Source: Fibrobacterota bacterium
GTDB lineage: Bacteria > Fibrobacterota > Fibrobacteria > UBA11236
NCBI GenBank assembly: GCA_947466585.1
Contig: CANIEU010000004.1
Span: forward strand, 1-64,000
DNA length: 64,000 nucleotides
Direction of reading: 5' to 3'
Shown here in pieces: positions 1 through 8,366 of this stretch. Below the pieces are notes generated by a model, which worked only from the letters and a program-made list of their open reading frames with translations, ran no database searches and had not been told where the DNA came from. The translations under genes and the position numbers were made by a program. Position 1 is the stretch's first letter; the number at the start of each line of letters is the position of its first letter.

Positions 1-426
1 CTCCCCGAGGTCGCCCCCAACCACGTCCAGAACTTCCTCGACCTCGCGCGCGCAGGGTTCTACGACAACACCAAATTCCATCGCGTCATTCCTGGATTCA
101 TGATCCAGGGCGGTGACCCGAACAGCAAGCAGGACGACCGCCGCCTCCATGGCACGGGCGGTTCCGGCAAAAACGTGAAGGCCGAGTTCAACGCGACCAA
201 GCATGTGCGCGGCATCGTGTCGGCGGCCCGTTCGTCGAACCCCGATTCGGCCTCGTCGCAGTTCTTCATCATGGTGGCCGACTCCGGTCATCTCGACGGC
301 CAGTACAGCGCTTTCGGCAAGGTCGTGTCGGGCATCGAAGTCGCCGACAAGATCGTGGCCGAAAAGACCGACCACCGCGACAATCCGGTGGAGCCCGTGT
401 CGATCACGGTGAAGGTGGTTGATTAG
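1..426 (+). CDS. Cyclophilin-type peptidyl-prolyl isomerase (5' truncated)
   Basis: The frame is open from the first base, so the N-terminus lies outside the window. Cyclophilins catalyse cis-trans isomerisation of X-Pro bonds during folding. Visible family motifs are FHRVIPGFMIQGGDP, which carries the catalytic Arg, then GTGGSGKNVKAEF, the substrate-pocket block SASSQFFIMV, and LDGQYSAFGKVVSGIEV. The short loops fit a bacterial single-domain enzyme. Whether it is cytoplasmic or periplasmic cannot be told without the N-terminus. The TAG stop forms part of a degenerate GGTAGAC repeat that continues into the intergenic region. Confidence 0.93.
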   Translation, partial: LPEVAPNHVQNFLDLARAGFYDNTKFHRVIPGFMIQGGDPNSKQDDRRLHGTGGSGKNVKAEFNATKHVRGIVSAARSSNPDSASSQFFIMVADSGHLDGQYSAFGKVVSGIEVADKIVAEKTDHRDNPVEPVSITVKVVD

Positions 427-576
427 ACGGTAGAAGGTAGACGGTAGTCGGTAGCGAAGATACTGACACCCTAAACTGAACCAGAAAAAAGCCCGGCTCT
501 CCGATTGGAGGCCGGGCTTTTTGTTTCCGGAGTTATCGGATAGGCAGTATGGAATCCTCTACCGTCTACCTACTCG
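425..576. repeat. Inverted degenerate GGTAGAC repeats around a terminator
   Basis: Bases 425-454 repeat the word GGTAGAC/GGTAGTC about four times. Bases 558-576 carry the complementary words (CTACCGTCTACCTAC), so the two arms face each other around the hairpin at 485-523. They lie between two convergent genes. The same word occurs at 4060-4172. Confidence 0.7.
485..523. terminator. Bidirectional intrinsic terminator
   Basis: GCCCGGC (491-497) pairs with GCCGGGC (511-517), extended inside by CTCC/GGAG around a GATT loop. An A-tract precedes it (485-490) and a T-tract follows, so it can end both convergent genes. Confidence 0.9.
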
Positions 577-580
577 CTGT

Positions 581-1039
581 TTACTCTTCGTCCACCTGAT
601 CGTATTCGGCCTTGGATGCTTCGATCTCCTCCGCCACGGCGGGGAAGGTGTGGGCGATGTTGCGACCTTCGAAGGTTTCGTACAAGATGCCGGCCACCGA
701 GGTGAATTCTTCCACGGCGGATTCACGCAGCACCATAACATTGCCCGGTCCGTACAAGCCCTGGAAGTATCCGATGGCATACAACGCCTTCTCGCGATCA
801 TCGTCGGCGGTAAGCACTACGATGGCGTGTGAGGCGTCTTCGGTGAAGCGATCGAGCGAATCGATGTCGGTTATGTCGCCATCTTCCTCTTCGGGCAGGG
901 AAATCGCTTCGATCTCCAGCTTGGTTTGCACGAAATCGGCGACCTGTTTCCACAAAGGATTGCGGCCGTGGAACACGAACACGCGGAACGGGGGGATTTC
1001 TTCTTCTTGATCGTCAAACAGCGGTTCTTCGAACGACAT
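581..1039 (-). CDS. Stand-alone TIR-like nucleotide-binding domain protein
   Basis: A 152-residue acidic protein. Residues ~18-125 follow the TIR-like family of predicted nucleotide-binding proteins (Pfam TIR_2-like, seen in STING-TIR and Pycsar effectors): VFVFHGRNPLWKQVADF, then HAIVVLTADDD, then ALYAIGYFQGLYGPGNVMVL, then a loop ending GILYETFEG. Family members usually read FELGYF at the fifth element; here the Glu is Ala (YAIGYF), so NAD hydrolysis as in the effectors is doubtful. No effector domain and no cyclase or Thoeris partner is nearby. An AAGGAA ribosome site sits about 7 nt before the ATG. The fold call is by motif order; the function is unknown. Confidence 0.6.
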   Translation of the reverse strand: MSFEEPLFDDQEEEIPPFRVFVFHGRNPLWKQVADFVQTKLEIEAISLPEEEDGDITDIDSLDRFTEDASHAIVVLTADDDREKALYAIGYFQGLYGPGNVMVLRESAVEEFTSVAGILYETFEGRNIAHTFPAVAEEIEASKAEYDQVDEE

Positions 1040-1427
1040 GGCATTTTTCCTTGAATTTTCGCGATAAAGTGCGCGGGGAACGGCAAAGGTAGGAAACGGG
1101 GGTGTGGTTGGGGGAGAGCCTCGAGATCGCCCGTGGCGAGCGAGTCATGAGGGCGGTGGTGGGGAGTGGGAGGTTTGACGCCTTTGGCCGTTCCGGGGGT
1201 GGAGAGCCTGATCTACCTTCGTCAGCTCAGTCCAGGCTTCATCGACCTAGGGACTGACGAATTCTAAAACTGCAATTCGGACCGGCTTTAGTTTGAAATG
1301 CGTTTGAAGCGTTTTGTTTGTTGCGGATACTCTTTTCAATGACAAATTTAAAGTCATCACGGATTAATTTATTTTGAGATAATCAGTACAAATGCATAAC
1401 TGATAACTCTACAGGGGAATATTGCGT
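1040..1427. other. Divergent intergenic region, AT-rich on the right
   Basis: No gene is supported here. The left half is GC-rich; the right half (1260-1420) is markedly AT-rich and holds a candidate promoter for the gene at 1428. Confidence 0.5.
1304..1331 (+). promoter_or_regulatory. Candidate sigma70 promoter
   Basis: TTGAAG (1304-1309) and GATACT (1326-1331) are separated by 16 bp in the AT-rich leader. This would leave an untranslated leader of about 90 nt before the gene at 1428. Confidence 0.35.
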
Positions 1428-2066
1428 ATGAAACTGGTGAACATAATTGTTGTCGCACTTGCATGTCTGTCCGTCAGCGCCTATTCGCAAATCGACCTCT
1501 CGGCAGCGGTCGCGGTTCCGGTTGGCAAATTCGCATCTAACACGGATGGTTTGGCGCAAACCCGATTCGGGATCTCTGGCACCTATTACAAGCCTGTGTC
1601 ACCCCAGCTTTCGATCGGTGCGGAAGCCGCATTCATCATGAATACGCTGGACAGGAAGGCTTTCGCTGCCCAGTTGTTGGATCAAGGGGCCTCCGACGCT
1701 TCCGTGGGTGGCGGAACCTATCTGAATTTTCCTTTGATGGCCGTAGTGATGGTCTCTCCGGGTGAATTGAAGAACCACGGAATTTCACTTCACGCAGGTA
1801 TCGGTGTTGATTTCATGCGTATGACGGATATGGATTTTGAAATTGACGGGGACAAAGGAACAATTGAATTCGATCCTGGTTCAGCCCTCGCATGGTCGCT
1901 TGGTGGACAAATTACTTCTGGCCAATTCATATTTGGCGCACGCTATTTAGATCTCGGCGAACATTCCATGACTGGGAAGGTGAAATCCAATAACGGTACC
2001 AGTACCTTATCCGGAACCCAAAAGGTCGCAGTGGTAAACATTTTCGCTGGAGTACGGATTCCTTAG
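1428..2066 (+). CDS. Small outer-membrane beta-barrel protein
   Basis: A 212-residue protein with a signal peptide ([21 protein letters not shown]) followed by alternating amphipathic strands rich in Gly and aromatics, for example [21 protein letters not shown] and [15 protein letters not shown], ending [10 protein letters not shown]. This is the pattern of OmpA/OmpW-like small barrels; no specific family is recognised. ATG 1428 is preferred over the in-frame TTG at 1422 because AGGGGA lies about 10 nt upstream. Base composition is more AT-rich than its neighbours, which may indicate weaker codon selection or a different origin. It converges on the sugar-binding gene with only 14 bp between stops. 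Confidence 0.65.
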   Translation: MKLVNIIVVALACLSVSAYSQIDLSAAVAVPVGKFASNTDGLAQTRFGISGTYYKPVSPQLSIGAEAAFIMNTLDRKAFAAQLLDQGASDASVGGGTYLNFPLMAVVMVSPGELKNHGISLHAGIGVDFMRMTDMDFEIDGDKGTIEFDPGSALAWSLGGQITSGQFIFGARYLDLGEHSMTGKVKSNNGTSTLSGTQKVAVVNIFAGVRIP

Positions 2067-2067
2067 C

Positions 2068-2089
2068 GCCTACTGCTCACCTACTGCTT
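2068..2089. repeat. Two copies of CTACTGCTYA at a convergent gene end
   Basis: CCTACTGCTCA is followed directly by CCTACTGCTTA. The stop codon of the minus-strand gene lies inside the second copy. A short example of the gene-end repeat words seen elsewhere in the window. Confidence 0.45.
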
Positions 2090-3127
2090 AATCTCCGCTT
2101 CCGTGTGAAAGCCGTCCGCCACGACGGTTTGAAGGATGTTCTCCTTCGTCACCGCGATTGGTTCGAGGAAAAGCGTCGGCACCTCGTAGCCACCGTTCTT
2201 CAGTTTTTCGGACCCAGCATCCATCGCCTCGCCGCGCGCGGCTTTGACGGCCTGTTCCGCCGCGACCTCGGCCAGCTTCTGGATCGGTTTGTAAACCGTG
2301 ACGGCCTGCAAACCCTTCCACACGTTTTGGCACGCGATCAGGTCGGCGTCTTGCCCCGATACGGGAACCTTGCCCGCGAGCCCTTTGGCCTGCAGTGCGG
2401 CGATGGCGCCCGACGCGGTGCCGTCGTTGCTGGCGACGATGGCGTCGATCTTGTTCTTCTGCAACGCATCGGCAGTGATGCGCAGAGCCTCGCTGCGCAG
2501 CCATTTGTCGCACGACTGCACGGCGGCGATCTTGATTTTTCCGGCGTCGATCAAGGGCTGCAGCACGTGCAAATGGCCTTGGTGGATCATGTCCGAATTC
2601 TTGTCGGCAGGATCGCCCTTCAGGATGAGATAGTTTCCGGCAGGCACTCGATCCACGATGGCTTGGGCTTGAATCTCACCGACCTTGACGTTGTCGAAGG
2701 AGAGATACAGATCCACCGGCGCATCCGCGATGAGGCGGTCGTAGGAGATGACCTTCACCCCGCGGGCATTGGCGTTGAGCACGATGGGGCGCGCTGCGTC
2801 TGCGTTTTTGGGTACAACCACAAGCACCTGCACGCCCTTGGCGAGCAGGCCGTCGCATTGGCGCAGTTGGGCGTTCGGGTCGCCGGATGCGTCTTGCACG
2901 ATGACTTCGGCACCGAGCGCCTCGGCTTTGGCGACGAAGAAATCGCGGTCACGCTGCCAGCGTTCTTCCTTGAGATCGGCGAGGCTGAGGCCGATGAGAA
3001 TCTTGGCAGGCTTGGCCGCGCCGGAGGAATCGACCTCGTCTTTTTTCTTGCAACCCGTGATGGCAAAAAGAAACGGAAGGGCGACCGCTGCGGCAAGGAG
3101 GGGAATCAAGGTTTTACGGAAGTGCAT
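2081..3127 (-). CDS. xylF: D-xylose-type sugar-binding lipoprotein of an ABC importer
   Basis: A 348-residue periplasmic binding protein of the ribose/xylose class I fold. The lipobox ITGC (after about 25 residues) predicts anchoring as a lipoprotein. It tracks E. coli XylF closely: [68 protein letters not shown] and AVTVYKPIQ. XylF delivers xylose or a similar aldose to XylGH, but no ATPase or permease gene is in the window, so it is an orphan here. It is divergent from a mutarotase-like gene 84 bp away, which suggests a joint sugar role (inference). The exact sugar is not determined. Confidence 0.88.
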   Translation of the reverse strand: MHFRKTLIPLLAAAVALPFLFAITGCKKKDEVDSSGAAKPAKILIGLSLADLKEERWQRDRDFFVAKAEALGAEVIVQDASGDPNAQLRQCDGLLAKGVQVLVVVPKNADAARPIVLNANARGVKVISYDRLIADAPVDLYLSFDNVKVGEIQAQAIVDRVPAGNYLILKGDPADKNSDMIHQGHLHVLQPLIDAGKIKIAAVQSCDKWLRSEALRITADALQKNKIDAIVASNDGTASGAIAALQAKGLAGKVPVSGQDADLIACQNVWKGLQAVTVYKPIQKLAEVAAEQAVKAARGEAMDAGSEKLKNGGYEVPTLFLEPIAVTKENILQTVVADGFHTEAEIKQ

Positions 3128-3211
3128 GCAAGTTCCTTTTGGCCAGGGCGAAAGAGCCGGGAAGGCCTCGGAAATCTACACCGGACGCCGCGCAAGTACA
3201 TTTGGTTTTCC

Positions 3212-4054
3212 ATGATTTTTCTCCGTAACGACCAGCTTACCGTCACCGTACTCGACCCCGCGCAAGACCGCGACAAACTGGGTAGCCGCTACTGCACGGG
3301 CGGGTATATCTGGCAGGTCGAAAACGCTGCCCATCAGCCCCTGCTCTCGGGCCCGTTCTTTCCCGATGCGACAACGCCGTTCGACGGGCAAGGCGCTCCC
3401 GAGGTGTTCGAAACAGTGCTCGGCGGTGCCGATGCACGGGTGGGGGACGAGGTCTGCGTGCTCGGGGTGGGTACGGTTCGTCGCGAGAGTCCCGTAGAGC
3501 CCTTTCATGTCCGCAACAACCCCACCGTCACGCGGTTTGCCGATTGGGTCGTGTTGCCCGGCCTGGATACCGTGCGCATGTGTACCCTTCAGGAATTCGG
3601 TCTGAACGCCGTCGAGGTCAAACGCGATCTGACGTTGATCGAACGGTCGCTTGAGTCCAGAACCACCGCGGTCAACCATGGCGATTCCCCGCTTCCATTG
3701 CGCTGGTTCGCCCATCCGTTTTTCCCCGCGCATGAAAGGCTGTGTCGTTTTTCGATCGAGGCCTCCCTGCCGGCCAATCCGGCCTTTGGGTTCGATTCCG
3801 ACGGCAGTTTGATGCGGGACCCCGGATTCCCGTGGGAGCAGGGTTTTTTCCAACCGCTGGAGATGCCGTTCGGGCATCCGCTACGCGTGGAACAATTTCA
3901 TCCGGTCGTCGGCAAGGTCGGCGTAGAATGCGATTTTCCGCTCGCGTGGCTACCGGTGTGGGGCAACGCCCGCACGTTCTCCTTCGAACCGTATTTCGAG
4001 GCCGTCCTCGCTCCCGGGAAACGCACGAGCTGGTCGATGCGGTATTTGTTTTAG
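3212..4054 (+). CDS. Galactose mutarotase-like protein
   Basis: A 280-residue protein with features of the aldose 1-epimerase fold: RWFAHPFFP in the position of the catalytic-His block HPYF, and a late [17 protein letters not shown] resembling the block with the catalytic Glu. It would interconvert sugar anomers or bind a sugar without turnover; overall similarity is low and subfamily assignment is not possible. No signal peptide is seen, so it is cytoplasmic. The frame stays open far upstream, but that part is antisense to xylF; ATG 3212 is the first ATG in the divergent gap. No strong ribosome site is visible. Confidence 0.55.
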   Translation: MIFLRNDQLTVTVLDPAQDRDKLGSRYCTGGYIWQVENAAHQPLLSGPFFPDATTPFDGQGAPEVFETVLGGADARVGDEVCVLGVGTVRRESPVEPFHVRNNPTVTRFADWVVLPGLDTVRMCTLQEFGLNAVEVKRDLTLIERSLESRTTAVNHGDSPLPLRWFAHPFFPAHERLCRFSIEASLPANPAFGFDSDGSLMRDPGFPWEQGFFQPLEMPFGHPLRVEQFHPVVGKVGVECDFPLAWLPVWGNARTFSFEPYFEAVLAPGKRTSWSMRYLF

Positions 4055-4059
4055 AGAAG

Positions 4060-4172
4060 GACGGTAGGCGGTAGACGGTAGACGGTGGCAGGTAGAGAAC
4101 ACAAAACATCTATTACCTGACTTTTATCTCTACCATCTACCGACTACCGTCTACCTACTACCTACTACCTAC
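4060..4172. repeat. Long inverted GGTAGAC/CTACCGT degenerate repeat
   Basis: The left arm (4060-4097) repeats GGTAGAC words and the right arm (4127-4172) repeats CTACCGT/CTACCTA words. The arms are approximate reverse complements and could fold into an imperfect hairpin filling the gap between two co-directional genes. Confidence 0.7.
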
Positions 4173-4181
4173 TTTTCCCTC

Positions 4182-5012
4182 ATGGCCAACATCAAGGACA
4201 CCGGATTTTTGTTGCGGAAGATTCCGTATTCGGAGTCGAGCCTGATTCTCAAGGCCTATACGCGCGAGCACGGGTTGGTGTCGTTCATGGCCAAGGGCGC
4301 GAAGCGGCAGAACTCAAAGCTGCACGGCCTGCTCGAGCCGGTGATCCATCTGCAATTCCTGTTTCCCGGGCACTCGCGCAGTGAAATCCGGATTCTTGCA
4401 GATGTCGCGCTTCTTCAAGATTTTCCCACCGTGCGCGAAGACATCGTAAAGCAAAGTCTGGCGCAGGCCTGCGGCGAAGTGTTGCTTAAATACATGCCCG
4501 ACGAAGCGCGTGCTCCCGACTTCCACGATCTTTTGTTGTCGGTCACCGCGCGTCTCGAGGCCGCTGCTGCGCATCGCCGCACGCTCGAAATGATTTTCGA
4601 CCACTACCTGCTTGACTTCTGCCGGCTTTCGGGTTTCCAGCCACAGTTCCGTTTTTGCGTGCGCTGTGAGACTCCCGTATTCGGTCCAGGTGCTGCTTCC
4701 GCGCAGGCAGTCGCCACGGGGCAAACCTTCGCCTTCGAAGTGGATCAGGGCGGGCCGATTTGCAATCGCTGTCACGCCAACGAAGGCGGTGTGCTCCGCC
4801 TGCGCGAGGACATTCTCCGCTGGCTCGACTTTGTGCAGAACGATTCTGCAGATCCCTTCGTGCAGAACGATTCTTCAGATCCCGCGCCCGAAATCGGCTG
4901 GCGCGACGCCGTGCATGCCGAGGAGTTTCTGCTCCAGTTTCTCGGTCGCCACGCCGGCGGACAAAAACCTCTGAAGGCCGTCGCCGTGTGGCGCGCGTTG
5001 ATGGACACATAA
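4182..5012 (+). CDS. recO: DNA repair protein RecO
   Basis: A 276-residue recombination mediator that helps RecR load RecA on SSB-coated gaps. It starts with the OB fold (DTGFLLRKIPYSESSLILKA, then FMAKGAKRQNSKL) followed by the helical domain and a zinc module (FCVRCE about residue 165 and ICNRCH about residue 195). Near residues 218-235 there is an in-frame duplication, FVQNDSADP then FVQNDSSDP, encoded by a 27-bp direct repeat. The stop overlaps the next start as TAATG, indicating translational coupling to gluQ. No clear ribosome site precedes the ATG, which sits just after a repeat arm. Confidence 0.9.
   Translation: MANIKDTGFLLRKIPYSESSLILKAYTREHGLVSFMAKGAKRQNSKLHGLLEPVIHLQFLFPGHSRSEIRILADVALLQDFPTVREDIVKQSLAQACGEVLLKYMPDEARAPDFHDLLLSVTARLEAAAAHRRTLEMIFDHYLLDFCRLSGFQPQFRFCVRCETPVFGPGAASAQAVATGQTFAFEVDQGGPICNRCHANEGGVLRLREDILRWLDFVQNDSADPFVQNDSSDPAPEIGWRDAVHAEEFLLQFLGRHAGGQKPLKAVAVWRALMDT
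4827..4880 (+). repeat. 27-bp in-frame direct repeat inside recO
   Basis: Two adjacent copies differing at a few bases encode FVQND(S)ADP and FVQNDSSDP. They lie between the zinc module and the C-terminal helices, where length variation is tolerated. Confidence 0.7.
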
Positions 5013-5968
5013 TGCGCACCCGCATCGCACCCACGCCCAGCGGATTGCTGCATCTTGGCAACGCGTGGTCGTTCACCCTGACCTGGCTAGCCGCCCGCGC
5101 CGCACCTAGAGGCCAAGGGCACGTTCGATTGCGGATTGACGACCTCGACGCCGCGCGCGCGCAGGATGCGTATCTCGAAGACATCTTCGCATCCTTGCGC
5201 TGGCTCGGGATCGATTGGGATAGCGGGCCCCGTGACGTGGCGGAATTCAAAGCGTTGTATTCGCAGCGCCTACGAATGGATCACTATCGCGATGCCGTGA
5301 AAACATTGCAGGAGCATGGATGCACGTACGTTTGCTCCTGTACCCGCGCGGAGATCCGCACGCAAACCGGTTCCTCGGGCGCCGTGTATCCCGGAACCTG
5401 CCGCATCCGCGGCTTGGAATTCGGGTTGCCCGATCACGCCGTGCGGTTCCGCATGCCCGATGACGTCGTCCAGGTGCGCGACGCAGACGGAGGCCGGTTT
5501 GAACTGCGCCCGGCGCGCGACATCGGCGATTTCGTGGTGTGGCGCCGTGACGACGAACCCGCCTATCAAATCGCCTCGGTTGTCGACGACATGGAGCATT
5601 CCGTGGATTTCGTGGTGCGCGGATTGGATCTCATGCCGTCCACAGGTGCGCAGGCGGCGCTTGCTGCGGCACTCGGTTTGTATGCGTTCAAGCAGGTGCG
5701 GTTTTGGCATCACCCCTTGGTGGTGGACGACACCGGCGAAAAACTTTCGAAGTCCAAACGAGCCGAATCGCTCGCCGCTTTGCGCGAGCAATTTCCCGAT
5801 CCCGCACCGATCCTGCGCTGGTTCGCACGGTCGCTCGGACGGGATGAGCAGGGAGTCCACACGGTTCGCGACCTCCTGCCTGGATTTGACCCGATTCAAA
5901 TCTCGACCAAACCGCTTTTACTCTCCGATTTTTGGCGATTCGTAAATTCGGGAACTTCAGATCGATAA
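5012..5968 (+). CDS. gluQ: Glutamyl-Q tRNA(Asp) synthetase
   Basis: A 318-residue truncated glutamyl-tRNA synthetase homologue. These enzymes attach Glu to queuosine at position 34 of tRNA-Asp rather than to the CCA end. Seen here: IAPTPSGLLHLGN (class I HIGH-like block), a zinc site CSCTR...YPGTC, and GEKLSKSKRA (KMSKS block). The anticodon-binding domain of a full GltX (about 470 residues) is absent. The start overlaps the recO stop by one base, so the pair is co-translated. The last 25 residues (SDFWRFVNSGTSDR) run past the usual end. Confidence 0.87.
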   Translation: MRTRIAPTPSGLLHLGNAWSFTLTWLAARAAPRGQGHVRLRIDDLDAARAQDAYLEDIFASLRWLGIDWDSGPRDVAEFKALYSQRLRMDHYRDAVKTLQEHGCTYVCSCTRAEIRTQTGSSGAVYPGTCRIRGLEFGLPDHAVRFRMPDDVVQVRDADGGRFELRPARDIGDFVVWRRDDEPAYQIASVVDDMEHSVDFVVRGLDLMPSTGAQAALAAALGLYAFKQVRFWHHPLVVDDTGEKLSKSKRAESLAALREQFPDPAPILRWFARSLGRDEQGVHTVRDLLPGFDPIQISTKPLLLSDFWRFVNSGTSDR

Positions 5969-6012
5969 ATCGGTTCCGGGCCTCGGTTCCGTGGTTTTAC
6001 ATTGGGAATTCC

Positions 6013-6744
6013 ATGCTTTCTTCTGCAGACATCGCCCGTCACCCCGGACCCTTGGTCGTTTGTACGGCCTATGATTTTCCCTTCGCCCGTGTGCTCGAAC
6101 GCGCGGGGGTGGATGTGATTCTGGTCGGGGATTCCCTCGCCAACGTGGTGCTCGGCCTCGACAGCACGCGGGGAGTGGGCATGGCCGAGATGGAGCTGTT
6201 CGCGGCCGCCGTGCTGCGCGGCGCCCCTCATACTCATGTTACGGTTGACCTGCCCTTCGGTGCCGATGCCACCGTTGAGTCTGCGGTGCGCAACGGGCAC
6301 CGTCTGATGGAAATCGGGGCGGCTTCGGTCAAACTGGAAGGCTGCAAGCCCGGTGCCATTCAGGCGCTGGTGGCAGCGGGTATTCCTGTGATGGGGCACC
6401 TCGGCGTGTTACCGCAAACGGCCAAGTCGTTTAAAAAAGTCGGTGCTGCGGCCCCGGATCGCGAGACCCTCTTGCGTGAAGCGCGCGAGATCCGTGACGC
6501 CGGCGTCTTTGCCATGGTACTCGAAAATGTGGATGCCGACACGGCGCGTGAAATCACGCTGGCGGTTGATGTTCCCACCATCGGCATCGGCGCCGGAGAC
6601 GCCACCCGAGGCCAAGTACAGGTGTTGCATGACGTGTTGGGACTGGCGGATAAGTCGCCTCCCTTCGCGAAGGCCTTCGCCGACCTGGGTGCCGCGGCCG
6701 AAACCGCCGTACGTGAATACGCCGAGTGGGTACGGAAGCCTTAA
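6013..6744 (+). CDS. panB: 3-methyl-2-oxobutanoate hydroxymethyltransferase
   Basis: The first committed step of pantothenate synthesis: a hydroxymethyl group is transferred from 5,10-methylene-THF to alpha-ketoisovalerate to give ketopantoate. The TIM-barrel motifs are intact: VVCTAYDFPFARVLE, VILVGDSLANVVLG, VTVDLPFG, ASVKLEGC, PVMGHLGVLPQ, VLENVDAD and PTIGIGAG. At 243 residues it is about 20 shorter than usual at the N-terminus. ATG 6013 follows a gap of 44 bp after gluQ. No other pan gene is in the window. Confidence 0.93.
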   Translation: MLSSADIARHPGPLVVCTAYDFPFARVLERAGVDVILVGDSLANVVLGLDSTRGVGMAEMELFAAAVLRGAPHTHVTVDLPFGADATVESAVRNGHRLMEIGAASVKLEGCKPGAIQALVAAGIPVMGHLGVLPQTAKSFKKVGAAAPDRETLLREAREIRDAGVFAMVLENVDADTAREITLAVDVPTIGIGAGDATRGQVQVLHDVLGLADKSPPFAKAFADLGAAAETAVREYAEWVRKP

Positions 6745-6765
6745 CCGTCTACTACCTTTCCAAAC

Positions 6766-7131
6766 ATGTCCGACGAACAATCTTCGCCTAACGCCCAGCC
6801 CGAATCCTCCGCTCCTTCCGAAACGGGTTTGCGCCCGAAGCCGGGTCTCGAAATTCTCGAAGGGCGCGAGTTCATCGCCGAGAACGTGGCGATTTCTGGT
6901 CGGCATTTCATCCGCTGTTCCTTTAACTTCTGCAACCTGATTTATTCAGGTGGCCCGGTGGGCCTGGTCGAATGCGGCGGCGCCCACAACGAGCTGATTG
7001 AAGTGGGACCGGTCAAGGAAGCGATCCAGAACCTCGGCCCGGAAGCCATCTGCGACAAAATGATCCGCTATTGGAAAGACGTGCGCAAGGGATTGAACCT
7101 CGAGATCCCGCCCGACGTCAACGCCGGGTAA
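6766..7131 (+). CDS. Small conserved-looking protein of unknown function
   Basis: A 121-residue soluble protein, 21 bp after panB in the same direction. The first ~30 residues are Ser/Pro-rich and probably disordered. The core reads GREFIAENVAISGRHFIRC, then FNFCNLIYSGGPVGLVECGG, reminiscent of one or two beta-helix turns, followed by a helical tail with IRYWKDVRKGL. Three Cys residues lie in the core. No family or function is recognised. Codon use matches its neighbours, so it is probably a real gene. Confidence 0.6.
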   Translation: MSDEQSSPNAQPESSAPSETGLRPKPGLEILEGREFIAENVAISGRHFIRCSFNFCNLIYSGGPVGLVECGGAHNELIEVGPVKEAIQNLGPEAICDKMIRYWKDVRKGLNLEIPPDVNAG

Positions 7132-7158
7132 GGGATTCCGTTCCCGGGTGCGCGATGA

Positions 7159-8313
7159 TCAGGTCGCGGCAGCCAACTCCACGCGTGTGATTTCCGAAGT
7201 CGTACCCACCCGCATGGGCGGCCCCCAATATCCGGTTCCCTGACTCACGTAGATCGTCGTGTTTCCATGGTGATAGAGCCCGTGGAGATACGGTTGGTCA
7301 AGGTGTGCCAGCCAGGTGAACGGCCAAATCTGTCCTCCGTGCACATGCCCCGAGAGTTGCAGATCCACTCCGTTTAGCCCGGCCTCCAGGACCGATTTCG
7401 GCTGATGGGCCAAGAGCACTACGGCCTTGGCCGGATCCCGGCCCACCATGGCCTTGGCCACATCTTGCCCGTGACCGGGCGCCATGCCTGCCGACTTGGC
7501 ATCGTCCACACCGGCGAGGTCGAATAGCCCGCGAATGTCGACCCGCTCGTTGCGCAGCACCCGAATGCCGAGGGTTTCCAGATGCGCGATCCACGCATCC
7601 GCACCGGAATAGTATTCGTGGTTTCCCGTCACGAAATACACTCCGTCGCGTGCCTTGAGCCCGGCCAGCGGCGCCACCGCATCGCGCAGAGCGTCCACGG
7701 TGCCGTCTACGAGGTCGCCGGTGATGGCGATGAGGTCGGGGTTCAAGGCGTTGGTTTCGCGCACCACATCTTCGATGAACCCTCGCCCGATGGTGGGGCC
7801 GACATGCACGTCGGTGAGCTGGGCGATCACGTAGCCATCAGCGGCGGTGGGAAGTTTTGCGAGCGGGATGCGGATATTCTTGATGCGGAAGCCCCGGGCC
7901 ACGTGCAGCATACCACCCAAGCCGGTGGCCAATGCCGCCGCGCCCACGCCGCCCGCAAGCAGCCGGGTGAGAAACGAACGCCGCACGGGATCCTGCGGAA
8001 AGTTGCCGGTGAGAAAAGCCATTCCGCGCAACGCGTCGCTGATCAGCCCGAAGGCAAAGAGGTAAAAGAGAAAGCCCATCCAGGAATACACGACCCACGC
8101 CATGGCGGAGCTGATCCCGCGCGGTGCGCTGTCACGCAGAACGAAAAGGAGGGGGATGGAGGCGCAGAGCGTGAAGAGGACGATGGTCGCGACACGGCCC
8201 CAGGGTGGGGGAAACCCGGCCCCGCGTACGACCTTGAACCACACGTACAGGTGGACCAGAAAGAGAACGGAGGTCAGGATTCCGAGAAATACCAGCAGTC
8301 GAGAAAGAGGCAT
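7159..8313 (-). CDS. Membrane-anchored metallophosphoesterase
   Basis: A 384-residue protein. Residues ~1-105 contain three to four membrane helices and ~120-140 a further hydrophobic segment. The rest is a calcineurin-like phosphoesterase of the YaeI type: QLTDVHVG, ITGDLVDG, VTGNHEYYSG, LAHQP and LSGHVHGGQIWP supply the dinuclear metal ligands. YaeI relatives act on lipid-linked phosphates such as UDP-diacylglucosamine, but the substrate here is unknown. The gene converges with the small orphan upstream. Confidence 0.88.
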   Translation of the reverse strand: MPLSRLLVFLGILTSVLFLVHLYVWFKVVRGAGFPPPWGRVATIVLFTLCASIPLLFVLRDSAPRGISSAMAWVVYSWMGFLFYLFAFGLISDALRGMAFLTGNFPQDPVRRSFLTRLLAGGVGAAALATGLGGMLHVARGFRIKNIRIPLAKLPTAADGYVIAQLTDVHVGPTIGRGFIEDVVRETNALNPDLIAITGDLVDGTVDALRDAVAPLAGLKARDGVYFVTGNHEYYSGADAWIAHLETLGIRVLRNERVDIRGLFDLAGVDDAKSAGMAPGHGQDVAKAMVGRDPAKAVVLLAHQPKSVLEAGLNGVDLQLSGHVHGGQIWPFTWLAHLDQPYLHGLYHHGNTTIYVSQGTGYWGPPMRVGTTSEITRVELAAAT

Positions 8314-8366
8314 GGTGGAAAATTAACAGCGAATAGGGGCCGGTGGGGTGACGATCCGTAACAGGG

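Noticed and set aside
2105-3211. Long plus-strand open frame leading into the mutarotase-like gene
   Set aside because: It is antisense to xylF, whose protein matches its family end to end; only the part from 3212 is coding.
4060-4172. Possible CRISPR array
   Set aside because: Units are only 6-9 bp, degenerate, without unique spacers of constant length and without cas genes.
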